A DNA stretch of 64,000 nt from Phytoactinopolyspora alkaliphila (GCF_010550695.1 NZ_JAAGOB010000003.1:372001-436000), one strand, 5' to 3'. Positions 8,872 to 18,022 are shown, counted from the first letter of the stretch. Notes: generated by a model not told the origin, from the sequence alone. A program made the numbers and translations.

Positions 8872-10692
8872 GTGCCCAATCTGAACTCGGAATTCACCAT
8901 CTCCGGCCGTCACCGGTTCGACCGGCGCGGACCGGTGCGCTGGATCTGGTCGCACGTACGGAGGCATCCGCTGATCCTCGTCGGGTTCCTCGGCGGGTCG
9001 GCAATCATGGTGGCGCTGAACTCGATGGTGCCGACCCTCACCGGCCGCGCGTTCGACGCCGTTCTCGGCGACGGTGATCGCGCGGGCGCGCTCGCGGCAG
9101 TGTCACTCATCCTGCTCGTCGTTGTCCTCATGCGCGGCGTCATCGACCTGGTCGCACGGCTGTCCAGCGAGCTGCTGGCCAAGCGGCTGGAGCGGGACGC
9201 GCGAGATGAGCTGTACGTGAGCCTGCTGGGTAAGAGCCAGACGTTCCACAACCGGCAGCGCGTAGGCGACCTGATGGCACGCGCGGCCAATGACATCCGG
9301 CAGTTGTCCCACATGATCACACCCGGAGCCGACCTCATTGTCGACTCCGGCTTGCAGGGCATCATTCCGCTGATCTTCATCGCATTCATAGATCCGCGGC
9401 TGCTGCTCGTACCGGTCCTGTTCGTCATCGCCTTCGTGTTTGCCCTGTGGCACTACATGCGCCAGCTCAGCCCGGTCTCCACTCGCATGCGCGAACAGTT
9501 CGGCGATCTCAACGCCGGTCTCAACGAGGCCGTGCGCGGCATCGAGGTCATCAAGGTCACCGCTCAAGAAGAGCAGGAGAGACGCCGGTTCGAGGTCAAC
9601 GCCGCCAGGTATCGTGATTCGTTCGTCAAGAACGGCTTGGTCCAGGCCCGCTACCTGCCCACGCTGCTGCTGGCGCTGGCCATGGCCGGCGCGCTGTGGC
9701 ATGCGCTGACGATGTACAGTGCCGGGGATCTGTCGCTCGGCGACGTGATCGCGTTCATGGGCCTGATGGGCCTCTTGGGTTTCCCCACCTTCATCTCGAT
9801 CTTCGCGTACTCGCTGGTGCAGATCGGCGTGGTGTCGGCTCGCCGGATCCTGTCCATCATGAATACCGAGACTGAGCTGGAGCACCGTCCAGACGGGCAC
9901 GAAGCAACGATGCGGGGCGAGATCGTCTTCGACGACGTCACCTTCGGATACGGCGGGGATCCCGTCTTGAAGGGAGTCTCGTTCACGGTCAAGCCGGGTG
10001 AGACCATCGCCGTCGTCGGCGAGACCGGCGCCGGCAAGACGACGCTCACCAAGCTGGTGCCCAGGATCTACAACGCCGACTCCGGGCGGGTCCTGGTCGA
10101 CGGGGTCGACGTGCGGGACTGGAACCTGGACTCATTGCGCTCGCAGATCTCCACCATCGAGCAGGACATCGTGCTGTTCTCCCGCTCGGTGGAGGAGAAC
10201 ATCGCCTTCAGCCTGGGTCAGCGAACCGACCGCGCGGCCGTGGTGCGGGCCGCTCAGGACGCGCAGGCCGACGAGTTCATCGACGAGCTGCCGGACGGCT
10301 ATGACACGGTGATCGGCGAGCGTGGGGTCACGCTCTCCGGTGGGCAGCGCCAGCGGCTGGCCATCGCACGAGCCTTGATCACGGATCCGGCCATCCTCGT
10401 CCTCGACGACTCCACGAGCGCCATCGACTCCGCCACCGAAGATCGGATCCAGACCGCCATCAAACGGATCTTGGCCGGGCGGACCACCTTGCTGATCACT
10501 CACCGGCTGTCCCAGATCCGCTGGGCCGACAAAGTGCTGCTCCTGCGCAAGGGCGAGCTGGCAGACTTCGGCACGCACGACGAGCTGCTGGAACGCAGCC
10601 GGCTGTACCGGCGGATCTTCGCTCACTACGACGAGGTGGACGTCCCGGTACGGGACAGCGGCTCCACACAGCACGAGGAGGTGGCCGGCTGA
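8872..10692 (+). CDS. ABC exporter subunit A (permease-ATPase, degenerate Walker B)
   Basis: A 606-residue half-transporter: six transmembrane helices (about residues 30-320) fused to a nucleotide-binding domain. Walker A is GETGAGKTT and the signature is LSGGQRQR. Walker B ends LVLDDSTSAID, so the catalytic glutamate is replaced by aspartate. The H-loop reads LLITHRLS. In heterodimeric exporters such as TM287/288 and LmrCD, one partner carries exactly this change. The stop overlaps the start of the second subunit (TGATG). The substrate is unknown; lipid or drug export is common in the family. Confidence 0.92.
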   Translation: MPNLNSEFTISGRHRFDRRGPVRWIWSHVRRHPLILVGFLGGSAIMVALNSMVPTLTGRAFDAVLGDGDRAGALAAVSLILLVVVLMRGVIDLVARLSSELLAKRLERDARDELYVSLLGKSQTFHNRQRVGDLMARAANDIRQLSHMITPGADLIVDSGLQGIIPLIFIAFIDPRLLLVPVLFVIAFVFALWHYMRQLSPVSTRMREQFGDLNAGLNEAVRGIEVIKVTAQEEQERRRFEVNAARYRDSFVKNGLVQARYLPTLLLALAMAGALWHALTMYSAGDLSLGDVIAFMGLMGLLGFPTFISIFAYSLVQIGVVSARRILSIMNTETELEHRPDGHEATMRGEIVFDDVTFGYGGDPVLKGVSFTVKPGETIAVVGETGAGKTTLTKLVPRIYNADSGRVLVDGVDVRDWNLDSLRSQISTIEQDIVLFSRSVEENIAFSLGQRTDRAAVVRAAQDAQADEFIDELPDGYDTVIGERGVTLSGGQRQRLAIARALITDPAILVLDDSTSAIDSATEDRIQTAIKRILAGRTTLLITHRLSQIRWADKVLLLRKGELADFGTHDELLERSRLYRRIFAHYDEVDVPVRDSGSTQHEEVAG

Positions 10693-12524
10693 TGGGCTTC
10701 ATCCTCAACGGCTTGGACGTCGACGAATACGACCGCTCGTACCGTGACGGCGAGCTGCTGCAGCGCATCCTCGGCTACTTCCGGCCCAAGCTCCCGGCGA
10801 TGCTCCTGGTGGCAGGCATGATCGTCCTGCACTCGCTCACTCAGGCGGCGGTGCCGTTAATGATCAGCTGGGGCGTCGACCGCATGGAGGCGGGCTCAAT
10901 CGCCGACGTCGGCTGGCTGCTTACCGGCGGCATCCTGGCGATCGGCGTGCTGGGGTGGGTGTTCAACTTCTTCCGGCAGTGGTTCAGCGCGAAGGTGACC
11001 GGGGACGTCGTCCTCGACCTCCGGCGCGACGCCTTCGACGCCGTGCTGGAACGCGACATGTCGTTCTACGACGAGCAACCCTCGGGCAAGATCGTCAGCC
11101 GGGTCACCTCCGACACCGACGAGTTCGCCAACGTGGTGTCGCTGACCATGAACCTGCTGAGCCAGGTTCTCCTCGTCGGCTTCATCACCGGGCTGCTCTT
11201 CTTCCGCAACGTCGAGCTGGCATTGCTGACCCTGGCCGTCTCGCCCGTGGTGATCGGGCTGGCGCTGCTGTTCCGGAAGGTGGCCAGGCGTAACACCGTG
11301 CGGGCGCAGCGCTCCTTGGCCAGGGTCAATGCCAATTTGCAAGAGACTATGGGCGGCATCTCCGTCGCGAAGAGCTTCCGCCAGGAGCAGACGGTCTATT
11401 CGGAGTTCCGCCCCATCAACCAGCAGAGCTACGCCGTCACCTTGCGACAGGGTTTCGTCTTCTCCGGCATCTTCCCGGTCCTGTTCCTGGTTGCCGGCCT
11501 GGCCACGGTCTTGCTCGTCCAGGTCGGAGGCTCGTCGGTGCTCGGCGGTACGCTCAGTGCGGGGGACTGGTACCTGTTCCTCCAGGCGGTGGCGTTGTTC
11601 TGGCTGCCGCTGACCTCCATCGCGGCGTTCTGGTCCCAGTTCCAGCAGGGGCTGGCCGCCTCGGAGCGGGTGTTCTCGCTGATCGACGCGACGCCCAGGG
11701 TGACACAGACCGACGCGCAGCCGGTCGACAGGCTCGCGGGCCGCATCGAGTTCCGCAATCTCACCTTCGGGTACGAGCCGTCCACGCCCGTGCTGCGCTC
11801 CTTCGACCTCACCATCGAGGCGGGCGAGACGGTGGCCCTCGTCGGCCACACCGGCGCGGGCAAGTCCACCCTGTCGAAGCTGATCACCCGTTTCTACGAG
11901 TTCTCCGGCGGCAGCCTGCTGGTCGACGGGCGCGATGTGCGCACGTTCGACCTGGGGGAGTACCGGCGCCAGATCGGCGCCGTGCCGCAGCAGCCGTTCC
12001 TCTTCAGTGGCACAGTGGCCGACAACATCCGCTACCCGCGTGCGGACGCCACCGACTCGGAGGTGCGTACCGCCGCTCTCCAGGTCGCGGGGGGCGATTG
12101 GATCGATGCGCTGCCGGACGGATTGGATACGGACGTCGGTGAGTTCGGGCGGGCCCTGTCCACCGGGCAGCGGCAGCTGGTGGCGCTCGCCCGGCTGCTC
12201 GTCCAGGATCCGGCCATCGTGGTGCTGGACGAGGCGACGGCCAGCGTCGACCCGCTGACGGAGGCGCAGATATCGGAGGGCCTGGATGTCGTCCTGGCCG
12301 GCCGCACCTCGATCGTCATCGCACACCGGCTGTCCACCATCGAGCACGTGGACCGGATCATCGTCCTCGACCACGGCCGGATCATCGAAGAGGGTGACCA
12401 CGCATCGCTGCTGCGTGCGGGCGGACACTACTGCGACGTCTACAACACGTACTTCCGGCACCAGTCGCCGCACTATCAGCCGGGGAGCGGCTTCGTGCCG
12501 AGCGCCACCACAGGTAGCTCGTGA
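10692..12524 (+). CDS. ABC exporter subunit B (permease-ATPase, catalytic)
   Basis: A 610-residue partner of the preceding protein, with six membrane helices followed by an ATPase domain. Walker A is GHTGAGKST, and Walker B is IVVLDEATASVD with the normal glutamate. The signature is LSTGQRQL, a departure from LSGGQ. Together the pair would form one competent and one degenerate ATP site. Translation is coupled to subunit A by the overlapping TGATG. A cyclopropane-synthase-like gene follows after about 80 bases, so a lipid link is possible but only inferred. Confidence 0.93.
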   Translation: MGFILNGLDVDEYDRSYRDGELLQRILGYFRPKLPAMLLVAGMIVLHSLTQAAVPLMISWGVDRMEAGSIADVGWLLTGGILAIGVLGWVFNFFRQWFSAKVTGDVVLDLRRDAFDAVLERDMSFYDEQPSGKIVSRVTSDTDEFANVVSLTMNLLSQVLLVGFITGLLFFRNVELALLTLAVSPVVIGLALLFRKVARRNTVRAQRSLARVNANLQETMGGISVAKSFRQEQTVYSEFRPINQQSYAVTLRQGFVFSGIFPVLFLVAGLATVLLVQVGGSSVLGGTLSAGDWYLFLQAVALFWLPLTSIAAFWSQFQQGLAASERVFSLIDATPRVTQTDAQPVDRLAGRIEFRNLTFGYEPSTPVLRSFDLTIEAGETVALVGHTGAGKSTLSKLITRFYEFSGGSLLVDGRDVRTFDLGEYRRQIGAVPQQPFLFSGTVADNIRYPRADATDSEVRTAALQVAGGDWIDALPDGLDTDVGEFGRALSTGQRQLVALARLLVQDPAIVVLDEATASVDPLTEAQISEGLDVVLAGRTSIVIAHRLSTIEHVDRIIVLDHGRIIEEGDHASLLRAGGHYCDVYNTYFRHQSPHYQPGSGFVPSATTGSS

Positions 12525-12602
12525 ACATCGCGACGCGGGGGGCATCGTGGTCGGTGATGCGGAAGAATAGTGGTGCCTGACGGGCCGAACGCGGAGGTGA
12601 TG

Positions 12603-13898
12603 ATGGTGTCTGGAGGAGGAGCCGCCGGCCGGATCGCCGGCCTGGTCGAGCGAGTCCTGGGCAAACCGTCGCCGCTGGCCCTTCGGACCTGGGACGGCGC
12701 GCAAGTGGGCCCGGAGGACGGCCCGGTGCTGGTGGTGAATTCCCGGCGCGCCTTGCGGCGGATCCTGTGGCAACCCGATGAGCTCGGCCTGGGTCGCGCG
12801 TGGGTGGCCGGGGAGATCGACGTCGAAGGCGATCTGGAAGAGGCACTGGCGCGCCTCGAAGACATTCTCGAGGGCCTGGATCACCGGCCCAAGCTTTCTG
12901 CCTCCGACCGGGCCGAAGCATTGCGGGCCGCTGTGCTCCTGGGTGCGGTGGGGCCGCAGCCGAAGCCGCCGTCCATCGAGGCCGGGCTGGCCGGAGAACG
13001 GCACTCCAGGGAACGGGACCGCGCGGCGATCAGCCACCACTACGACGTCGGCAATGACTTCTACCAGCTGGTTCTCGGCGCGTCGATGGTGTATTCGTGC
13101 GCGTATTGGACCGGCGACGAGCACCCGTCCTACACGCTGGCCGACGCTCAGCGGGACAAGAACGACCTGATCTGCCGCAAGCTCGGCCTCGAGCCAGGCA
13201 TGCGGCTGCTCGACGTCGGGTGCGGCTGGGGCTCGCTGCTCATCCACGCGGCCCGTGAGTACGGCGTGCATGCTACCGGCGTCACGTTGTCCGAGGCGCA
13301 GGCGGAACTGGCCAAGAGGCGAGTCGCCGATGCCGGGCTGGACCACCTGGTGGAGGTCAGGGTCCAGGACTGGCGTGACGTAGCCGACGCTCCGTTCGAC
13401 GCGGTGGCCAGTGTGGGGATGGCCGAGCACCTGGGGGCGCAGATGTGGCCGGAATACGTGTCTCGGCTGTATGAGCTGCTCCGGCCGGGTGGCCGGCTGC
13501 TGAATCACCAGATCGTGAAAGGCAGACAGCAGAGTGAGCCGGCCGCCGGGAACGGGCGCCGCCGGTCGTTCATCGACGCGTACGTGTTCCCGGACGGTGA
13601 GCTGCTCCCCATCTCGCGGGTGATCTCCTACGTGGAGGGCGGTGGCTTCGAGGTGCGCGACGTACACGGATTGCGTGAACATTACGCCCGAACCCTCCGG
13701 GCGTGGGTGGCCAACCTGGTATCCAGCTGGGACCGGGCGGTGTCGCTTGCCGGTGAGCCCCGGGCGCGGGTGTGGCGTCTCTACATGACCGGATCGGCTC
13801 TCTCTTTCGACGCGGGCCGCATCGCGGTCCACCAGGTGCTCGCCGTGCGCCCGGACGAGGACGGCCGGAGTGACATGCCCATGACGCGTACGGTTTGA
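12603..13898 (+). CDS. cfa: Cyclopropane-fatty-acyl-phospholipid synthase family methyltransferase
   Basis: A SAM-dependent enzyme expected to add a methylene or methyl group to unsaturated acyl chains of membrane lipids. The SAM-binding motif is DVGCGWGSLLIHAA, followed by GVTLSEAQ. Family landmarks ISHHYDVGNDFYQLVLG and YSCAYW are present, as is the later GGRLLNHQIV. I favour the start at 12603 or 12606, because GGAGG lies at 12593-12597; an in-frame GTG at 12570 lacks a ribosome site. About 431 residues is somewhat longer than E. coli Cfa because of an N-terminal domain found in actinobacterial members. It is likely transcribed with the ABC exporter. Confidence 0.88.
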   Translation: MVSGGGAAGRIAGLVERVLGKPSPLALRTWDGAQVGPEDGPVLVVNSRRALRRILWQPDELGLGRAWVAGEIDVEGDLEEALARLEDILEGLDHRPKLSASDRAEALRAAVLLGAVGPQPKPPSIEAGLAGERHSRERDRAAISHHYDVGNDFYQLVLGASMVYSCAYWTGDEHPSYTLADAQRDKNDLICRKLGLEPGMRLLDVGCGWGSLLIHAAREYGVHATGVTLSEAQAELAKRRVADAGLDHLVEVRVQDWRDVADAPFDAVASVGMAEHLGAQMWPEYVSRLYELLRPGGRLLNHQIVKGRQQSEPAAGNGRRRSFIDAYVFPDGELLPISRVISYVEGGGFEVRDVHGLREHYARTLRAWVANLVSSWDRAVSLAGEPRARVWRLYMTGSALSFDAGRIAVHQVLAVRPDEDGRSDMPMTRTV

Positions 13899-13905
13899 TG
13901 TCTCT

Positions 13906-14424
13906 GTGAGCCCCATCGCCATCACCGTCATCGGCCACGACCGGCCCGGCATCATCGCGGAAACCACCAGGGTCCTCGCCGACCTCGGGGTCAACCTCGA
14001 GGACTCGACCATGACCCGGTTGCGTGGGCACTTCGCCATGATGCTGATCTGCTCGGGAGCGGTCTCGGCCGACGAGGTCGAGCGAGCCCTGGCGGGCCTG
14101 GCCGCCGATGGCACGCTGCGGGTGTCCGCCCGCGAGGTCGCTGCTGAGGAGCCGCTGGCCGAGGCGGGACGCCCGTACCTGCTGACGGTGCACGGCGGTG
14201 ACCGGCTCGGCATCGTGGCGGCACTGACCCGTGCTGTCGCCGACGCCGGCGGAAACATCACCGACCTGACCACGCGGCTGTCCGGCGAGCTGTACGTCGT
14301 CGTCGCCGAAGTCGACCTGCCGGCCGGCACCGACCCGGACCGCCTCGGAACAGAACTGAAGCAGGTCAGCCGAGAGCTGGACGTGGACGTGACGTTCGGC
14401 CCACAGGAGGCCGACGTCCTGTGA
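13906..14424 (+). CDS. GcvR-like tandem ACT-domain protein
   Basis: A 172-residue protein made of two ACT domains (about residues 1-80 and 90-170), each beginning with the pattern TVIGHDRPGIIAETTRVL or TVHGGDRLGIVAALTRAV. The family includes GcvR, the glycine-cleavage repressor accessory protein, and binds amino acids. No DNA-binding domain is present, so any regulatory role would be by protein contact. The start is GTG, 7 bases after the methyltransferase stop, and it overlaps the deformylase gene by four bases. A relic of a related gene lies at 30057-30146. Confidence 0.85.
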   Translation: MSPIAITVIGHDRPGIIAETTRVLADLGVNLEDSTMTRLRGHFAMMLICSGAVSADEVERALAGLAADGTLRVSAREVAAEEPLAEAGRPYLLTVHGGDRLGIVAALTRAVADAGGNITDLTTRLSGELYVVVAEVDLPAGTDPDRLGTELKQVSRELDVDVTFGPQEADVL

Positions 14425-14966
14425 GCGTGCGGGACTGGTCCGAGCGCGAGCTCGGCGTGCAGGGCCGCGTGCTGGACGTCGTCCGCGCGCCGCATCCGGT
14501 GCTCTCGTCGGCTTCGCGCAGTGTCGATCCCGCCGACCCTCGCGTGATTCAGCTCGCGGCCGACCTGGTGGCCACCATGCGCGTGTCGCCAGGCTGCGTC
14601 GGTCTCGCCGGCTGCCAGGTCGGTGCTGACCTGCACATGTTCAGCGTGGACGTCACCGGTCACCCGAAGACCCGGACGTCGCACGGAACGTTCGTGCTCT
14701 GCAACGCCCGGGTCGTCGAGGCCACCCGCAAGGAGAAAGCGCGCGAGGGCTGCATGTCGGTGCCGGACCTCACCGGAGACGTCAAGCGGGCCACGCGCCT
14801 CACCGTCACTGGTCAGCTGCCCGGCTCGGGAGAGGACGTCACCGTGGAAACGGACGCGTTCGAGGCGCGCGCGTTGTTACACGAGATCGACCACTGCGAC
14901 GGTTTCCTCTTCCTCGACCGAGTCGCCGGCGCACACGCCCTGTACCCCCGCAAGACCTACCTCTGA
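14421..14966 (+). CDS. def: Peptide deformylase, divergent
   Basis: A 181-residue metalloprotease family member that removes formyl groups from nascent proteins. The three family motifs are recognisable but altered. Motif 1 reads VGLAGCQVG where GIGLAAPQ is usual. Motif 2 is EGCMSVP with the metal-binding cysteine. Motif 3 is LHEIDHCDG, which keeps the HExxH metal ligands but has leucine for the usual glutamine before HE. It overlaps the ACT gene (GTGA). A rare TTA leucine codon sits just before the HEIDH codons. It is probably a secondary deformylase rather than the housekeeping copy. Confidence 0.85.
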   Translation: MSVRDWSERELGVQGRVLDVVRAPHPVLSSASRSVDPADPRVIQLAADLVATMRVSPGCVGLAGCQVGADLHMFSVDVTGHPKTRTSHGTFVLCNARVVEATRKEKAREGCMSVPDLTGDVKRATRLTVTGQLPGSGEDVTVETDAFEARALLHEIDHCDGFLFLDRVAGAHALYPRKTYL

Positions 14967-14974
14967 CCCGCCAC

Positions 14975-15000
14975 ACCCTTCTCGTGATCATGGGAAGGGT
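14975..15000 (+). terminator. Weak hairpin after def
   Basis: ACCCTTC (14975-14981) pairs with GAAGGGT (14994-15000) around a 12-base loop containing TGATCAT. It lies between def and the tRNA gene. The stem is only 7 bp, so this is a modest terminator candidate. It shares TGATCAT with the two larger hairpins near 5.4 and 7.0 kb. Confidence 0.4.
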
Positions 15001-15031
15001 AACGGACATGGCGTAGAGTTTTGCCGGAATT

Positions 15032-15105
15032 GCCCCCGTAGCCCAATAGGCAGAGGCAGCAGACTTAAAATCTGCAGAGTGTGGGTTCGAGTCCCACCGG
15101 GGGCA
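15032..15105 (+). tRNA. tRNA-Leu(UAA)-like, short variable arm
   Basis: The cloverleaf folds as follows: acceptor GCCCCCG/CGGGGGC with discriminator A, a D-arm built on GCC/GGC, anticodon stem GCAGA/TCTGC, loop CTTAAAA, variable region AGAGT, and T-arm GTGGG/CCCAC with loop TTCGAGT. The anticodon is therefore UAA, which reads the rare UUA leucine codon. Leucine tRNAs are normally class II with a long variable arm; this one has only five bases there. No CCA is encoded. An apparent accessory island starts directly downstream. Confidence 0.85.
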
Positions 15106-15271
15106 CAAGATCGATATAGACTCTAACCTGGCCGAACCTCCGGTCAGGGTACGGGATGCCGGGCCGTCTGCAAACGGCCCAACCCCGTGAATACCCCGTG
15201 CCACGTGCAGACACGTCCGTCGGCTCTAGCCGCAGAATCTTCGGCCATGGACACTAGGGGATGGCCGCTAG

Positions 15272-16201
15272 TCACGCCCACGGCACCGGGTCTTCGATCT
15301 CGGCACCTGGAGGCGGCATCGTGTGCCCAAAGGCTGGCCAGACTGAACGCATGAGATCGAAGCTCAGGTGGGTCACAGGCAGTGACAGCGCCATGTGGTC
15401 GGCCTCGGCCAGTGTCGCTCGCATGTCCTTGACGAGAATGTCGAGACCATTCCCATCGCCTTCCCACCAGTCCCTGACATGGTCCCAGTTGCGGGCCACC
15501 CAGCTGTCGCCAACTGAGTGAGTGAAGATCTCGGTGAGCTGCGCCTGGTCGAGATCGAACGCGGCGCCCAGCCTGAGTGCTTCGAAGATGCCGAACATGT
15601 TGACGCCGTAGATGAGTTGCACGCCGAGCTTGGCGGCTTGGGCGGCCTCCAGGCGCTCCGACACCACATAGGTTCGGCTGCCCATGGCGTCGAGGAGTGG
15701 CTCGACAGCCATGACCGCACTGGGGTGGCCCGAGACCATGAAGGTCAGCGTGCCGGCGCGGGATCCCCACGGTCCGCCGCTGAGAGCCGCGCTCAGCGGC
15801 CGCAGCCCGGCTTCCTCAAGCTGGGCGCCGATGGTCGATGTGGCGCTCGGCGAGAGTGTGCTGGCAATGAGGACCGGCAATCCGGCTTTCGCGCCCCGCG
15901 CTACTCCATCCGCACCGAGAAGAGCTGAGTTCGCCTGATCCTCCGTCCGCACCACACAGATGACCGCGCTGGTCGCCGCGGCGGCCACTTCAGCGGGTGA
16001 GGTCACCATCCGGATGCCGATCTCGGCGGCGGCCTGTGACGCGGCGGGAGAGGGATCGAACGCCACGATCTCATAGCCGGCGCCGACCAGGTTCTGGGCC
16101 ATCCCGGCCCCCATGTCTCCGAGCCCGAGGATCCCGGCCACACCTTGCGGCGAGTTCTCGTGAGCGGTGTTCTCGTATGGTAGCGATGCTGGCGAGCTCA
16201 T
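15272..16201 (-). CDS. NAD(P)-dependent oxidoreductase, 3-hydroxyisobutyrate dehydrogenase family
   Basis: A 309-residue beta-hydroxyacid dehydrogenase. The N-terminal Rossmann motif is GILGLGDMGAGMAQNL, followed by substrate-loop residues in SGGPWGSRAGTLT and the catalytic lysine region AAQAAKLGVQ. The residue four after the lysine is glutamine, where classical HIBADH has asparagine, so the substrate probably differs. The first 25 residues look like an extension. It is the last gene of the ABC importer operon and overlaps the upstream permease gene by four bases. A clear paralogue lies at 28328-29173. Confidence 0.88.
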   Translation of the reverse strand: MSSPASLPYENTAHENSPQGVAGILGLGDMGAGMAQNLVGAGYEIVAFDPSPAASQAAAEIGIRMVTSPAEVAAAATSAVICVVRTEDQANSALLGADGVARGAKAGLPVLIASTLSPSATSTIGAQLEEAGLRPLSAALSGGPWGSRAGTLTFMVSGHPSAVMAVEPLLDAMGSRTYVVSERLEAAQAAKLGVQLIYGVNMFGIFEALRLGAAFDLDQAQLTEIFTHSVGDSWVARNWDHVRDWWEGDGNGLDILVKDMRATLAEADHMALSLPVTHLSFDLMRSVWPAFGHTMPPPGAEIEDPVPWA

Positions 16202-17133
16202 CCTTTAAGTCCTCCTCCGACGCTGTTGACAAATCCTCGTTGTGCCATGAGGAAGAACAAGACAGGTGCGACCGTGAAGATGACGGTTGCCGCCATCACT
16301 GCGTCCCATGGCGTGTCAAAGACGCCCAGGAAAGAGGCGATGCCCATGCCGCCTACCCAGTTCTCGCCGCTGGAGATCACCAAGCGGCTGAACAGGAACT
16401 CCTGCCACGCCCAGTTGAAGGAGAAGGCCGCGGCGGCGGCCACGCCAGGTAGCGAGGCGGGGAGGGTGATCCGGAACAGCACACCGAGCCGGTTGCAGCC
16501 GTCGACCATTCCTGCCTCCTCGAGTTCGATCGGGATGGCCCGGAAGCTTCCCGACAGCATCCAGGTCACCACTGGAAGGGTGAACGCGACATTCCCCAAG
16601 ATCACGGCGGTCAGTGAGTCGAACAGGCCGGCCCAGGTCACCATGCTGAACAGCGGCACCATGACCACGACGGGCGGGACCATCTGACTGGCGAGGATGA
16701 GGAAGCCGGATGCCGACACCGAGCGGCCGCGGTATCGGGCGAGGGCATAGGCGGCTCCCGCCCCGGCCACCAAGGAGATCGCCGTGCTGACGAGCGCGAC
16801 GATGCTGGAGTTCCGAAGCCAGGTGATGATCTCGCCGCTGCCGACGGCGGTGGCGAAACCGTCACCGGTAAAGCGTGCCGGGTCAGGAATCGGGGGATAG
16901 GCGAACCGTGCGTCGTTCGGCTGCAAAGCCTGAATGATCATCCAGACGAACGGGAACACCATCATGAGGCCGAGCACCCACGTCGCGATGGTCAGTACTC
17001 GGGAACCGGACCGGCGCTTCTGGGAGATCCGGCCCGGCCGACTCTTCGAGGCGGTCGGGCGCTGACCTTGGCCGTGGCCTGCCGCATCCTTCGTTGAGGT
17101 GCCGCCATGCGAACGGCGAGTGTCATTTCTCAT
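16198..17133 (-). CDS. CUT1-type ABC transporter permease (MalG-like)
   Basis: A 311-residue membrane protein with about six helices. The permease signature near the C-terminal third reads EEAGMVDGCNRLGVLFRITLP, matching the EAA loop that contacts the ATPase. The N-terminal 40 residues are polar and basic. It overlaps the partner permease gene and the downstream dehydrogenase gene. The MalG/LacG family usually handles oligosaccharides, but CUT1 systems can carry other polyhydroxy compounds. Confidence 0.9.
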   Translation of the reverse strand: MRNDTRRSHGGTSTKDAAGHGQGQRPTASKSRPGRISQKRRSGSRVLTIATWVLGLMMVFPFVWMIIQALQPNDARFAYPPIPDPARFTGDGFATAVGSGEIITWLRNSSIVALVSTAISLVAGAGAAYALARYRGRSVSASGFLILASQMVPPVVVMVPLFSMVTWAGLFDSLTAVILGNVAFTLPVVTWMLSGSFRAIPIELEEAGMVDGCNRLGVLFRITLPASLPGVAAAAAFSFNWAWQEFLFSRLVISSGENWVGGMGIASFLGVFDTPWDAVMAATVIFTVAPVLFFLMAQRGFVNSVGGGLKG

Positions 17134-18019
17134 CGCGGGCCATCCTGAGGTAGATCACGGTCAAAACCGACGCGATAGCGAGAACGATCATCCCCAAGGC
17201 TGCAGCTCCGTTCAGATCGAACTGACCGAAGCCTTGCAGGTAGGTGAGGAGCACCATGGTCTCGGTGTTTCCCGCTGGGCCACCTCCGGTGGTCAAGAAG
17301 ATCACCATGAAGGCGCGTCCGAAGACCCACAGCGTGAGGAGGAGCGTCAAAACGCGGGTGGTGTGCCGGAGTCCCGGGACCGTGACGTAGCGGAACCGTC
17401 GCCAAGCCCCGGCTCCGTCAAGCGCGGCTGCTTCGTATTGCTCGCGCGGCACTGTTTGCATGCCGGCGAGGAACATGATGGCGGCCAGCGGAAAGGTCTT
17501 CCAGATCTCGATCGTCGATACCGTCATCAAGGCCAGCTCGGAATTGAATGCGTTGGGGACGTCGTCGAATCCCAGAAGTCCGAGAAGGTACGTGACGATC
17601 CCGTACTGCGAGTCGAGCATCCAGCGCCAGATCAATGCGGTGGCGACGAACGGCATTGCCCAGGGCATGATGAAGAGAGCACGTAAGACGGCGCGGCCGG
17701 CCATGGCCCTGTCGAGCAAGAGCGCTACGGCGATTCCGACGCCGAGGCTGCCGGCAACCACTCCAGCCGTGTAGCGGACCGAGACCCAGATTGAGTTCCC
17801 GAAACGAGGGTCGTCGAGCACACGACGATAGTGATCGAGAGTAAGGCTCCCGGCACCTGTCGTGTCCGTCACGCTCATCGAGGCCGCCTGCCACAGGGGC
17901 CAGAAGAAGAGCAGTGTCATCACGGCCATGGTCGGCATGAGGAACAGCCACGACGTGGGCACCCGGTGTCGACGTCGCGTGCTCACCGTCGTCGTGGTGG
18001 TGGATTCGAGCGTGCGCAC
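17123..18019 (-). CDS. CUT1-type ABC transporter permease (MalF-like)
   Basis: A 298-residue membrane permease with about six hydrophobic segments and the EAA loop EAAALDGAGAWRRFRYVTVP. It is the partner of the MalG-like permease, with which it overlaps by 11 bases. Its gene follows the binding-protein gene by 3 bases. No ATPase gene is present in this operon, as is common for actinobacterial CUT1 systems that share an MsmK-type ATPase encoded elsewhere. Confidence 0.9.
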   Translation of the reverse strand: MRTLESTTTTTVSTRRRHRVPTSWLFLMPTMAVMTLLFFWPLWQAASMSVTDTTGAGSLTLDHYRRVLDDPRFGNSIWVSVRYTAGVVAGSLGVGIAVALLLDRAMAGRAVLRALFIMPWAMPFVATALIWRWMLDSQYGIVTYLLGLLGFDDVPNAFNSELALMTVSTIEIWKTFPLAAIMFLAGMQTVPREQYEAAALDGAGAWRRFRYVTVPGLRHTTRVLTLLLTLWVFGRAFMVIFLTTGGGPAGNTETMVLLTYLQGFGQFDLNGAAALGMIVLAIASVLTVIYLRMARDEK

Positions 18020-18022
18020 CGT

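Noticed and set aside
10896-14684. Very long minus-strand open frame (over 1200 codons)
   Set aside because: It lies antisense to the ABC exporter, methyltransferase and ACT genes, has an amino-acid composition typical of reverse reading of high-GC genes and matches no family.
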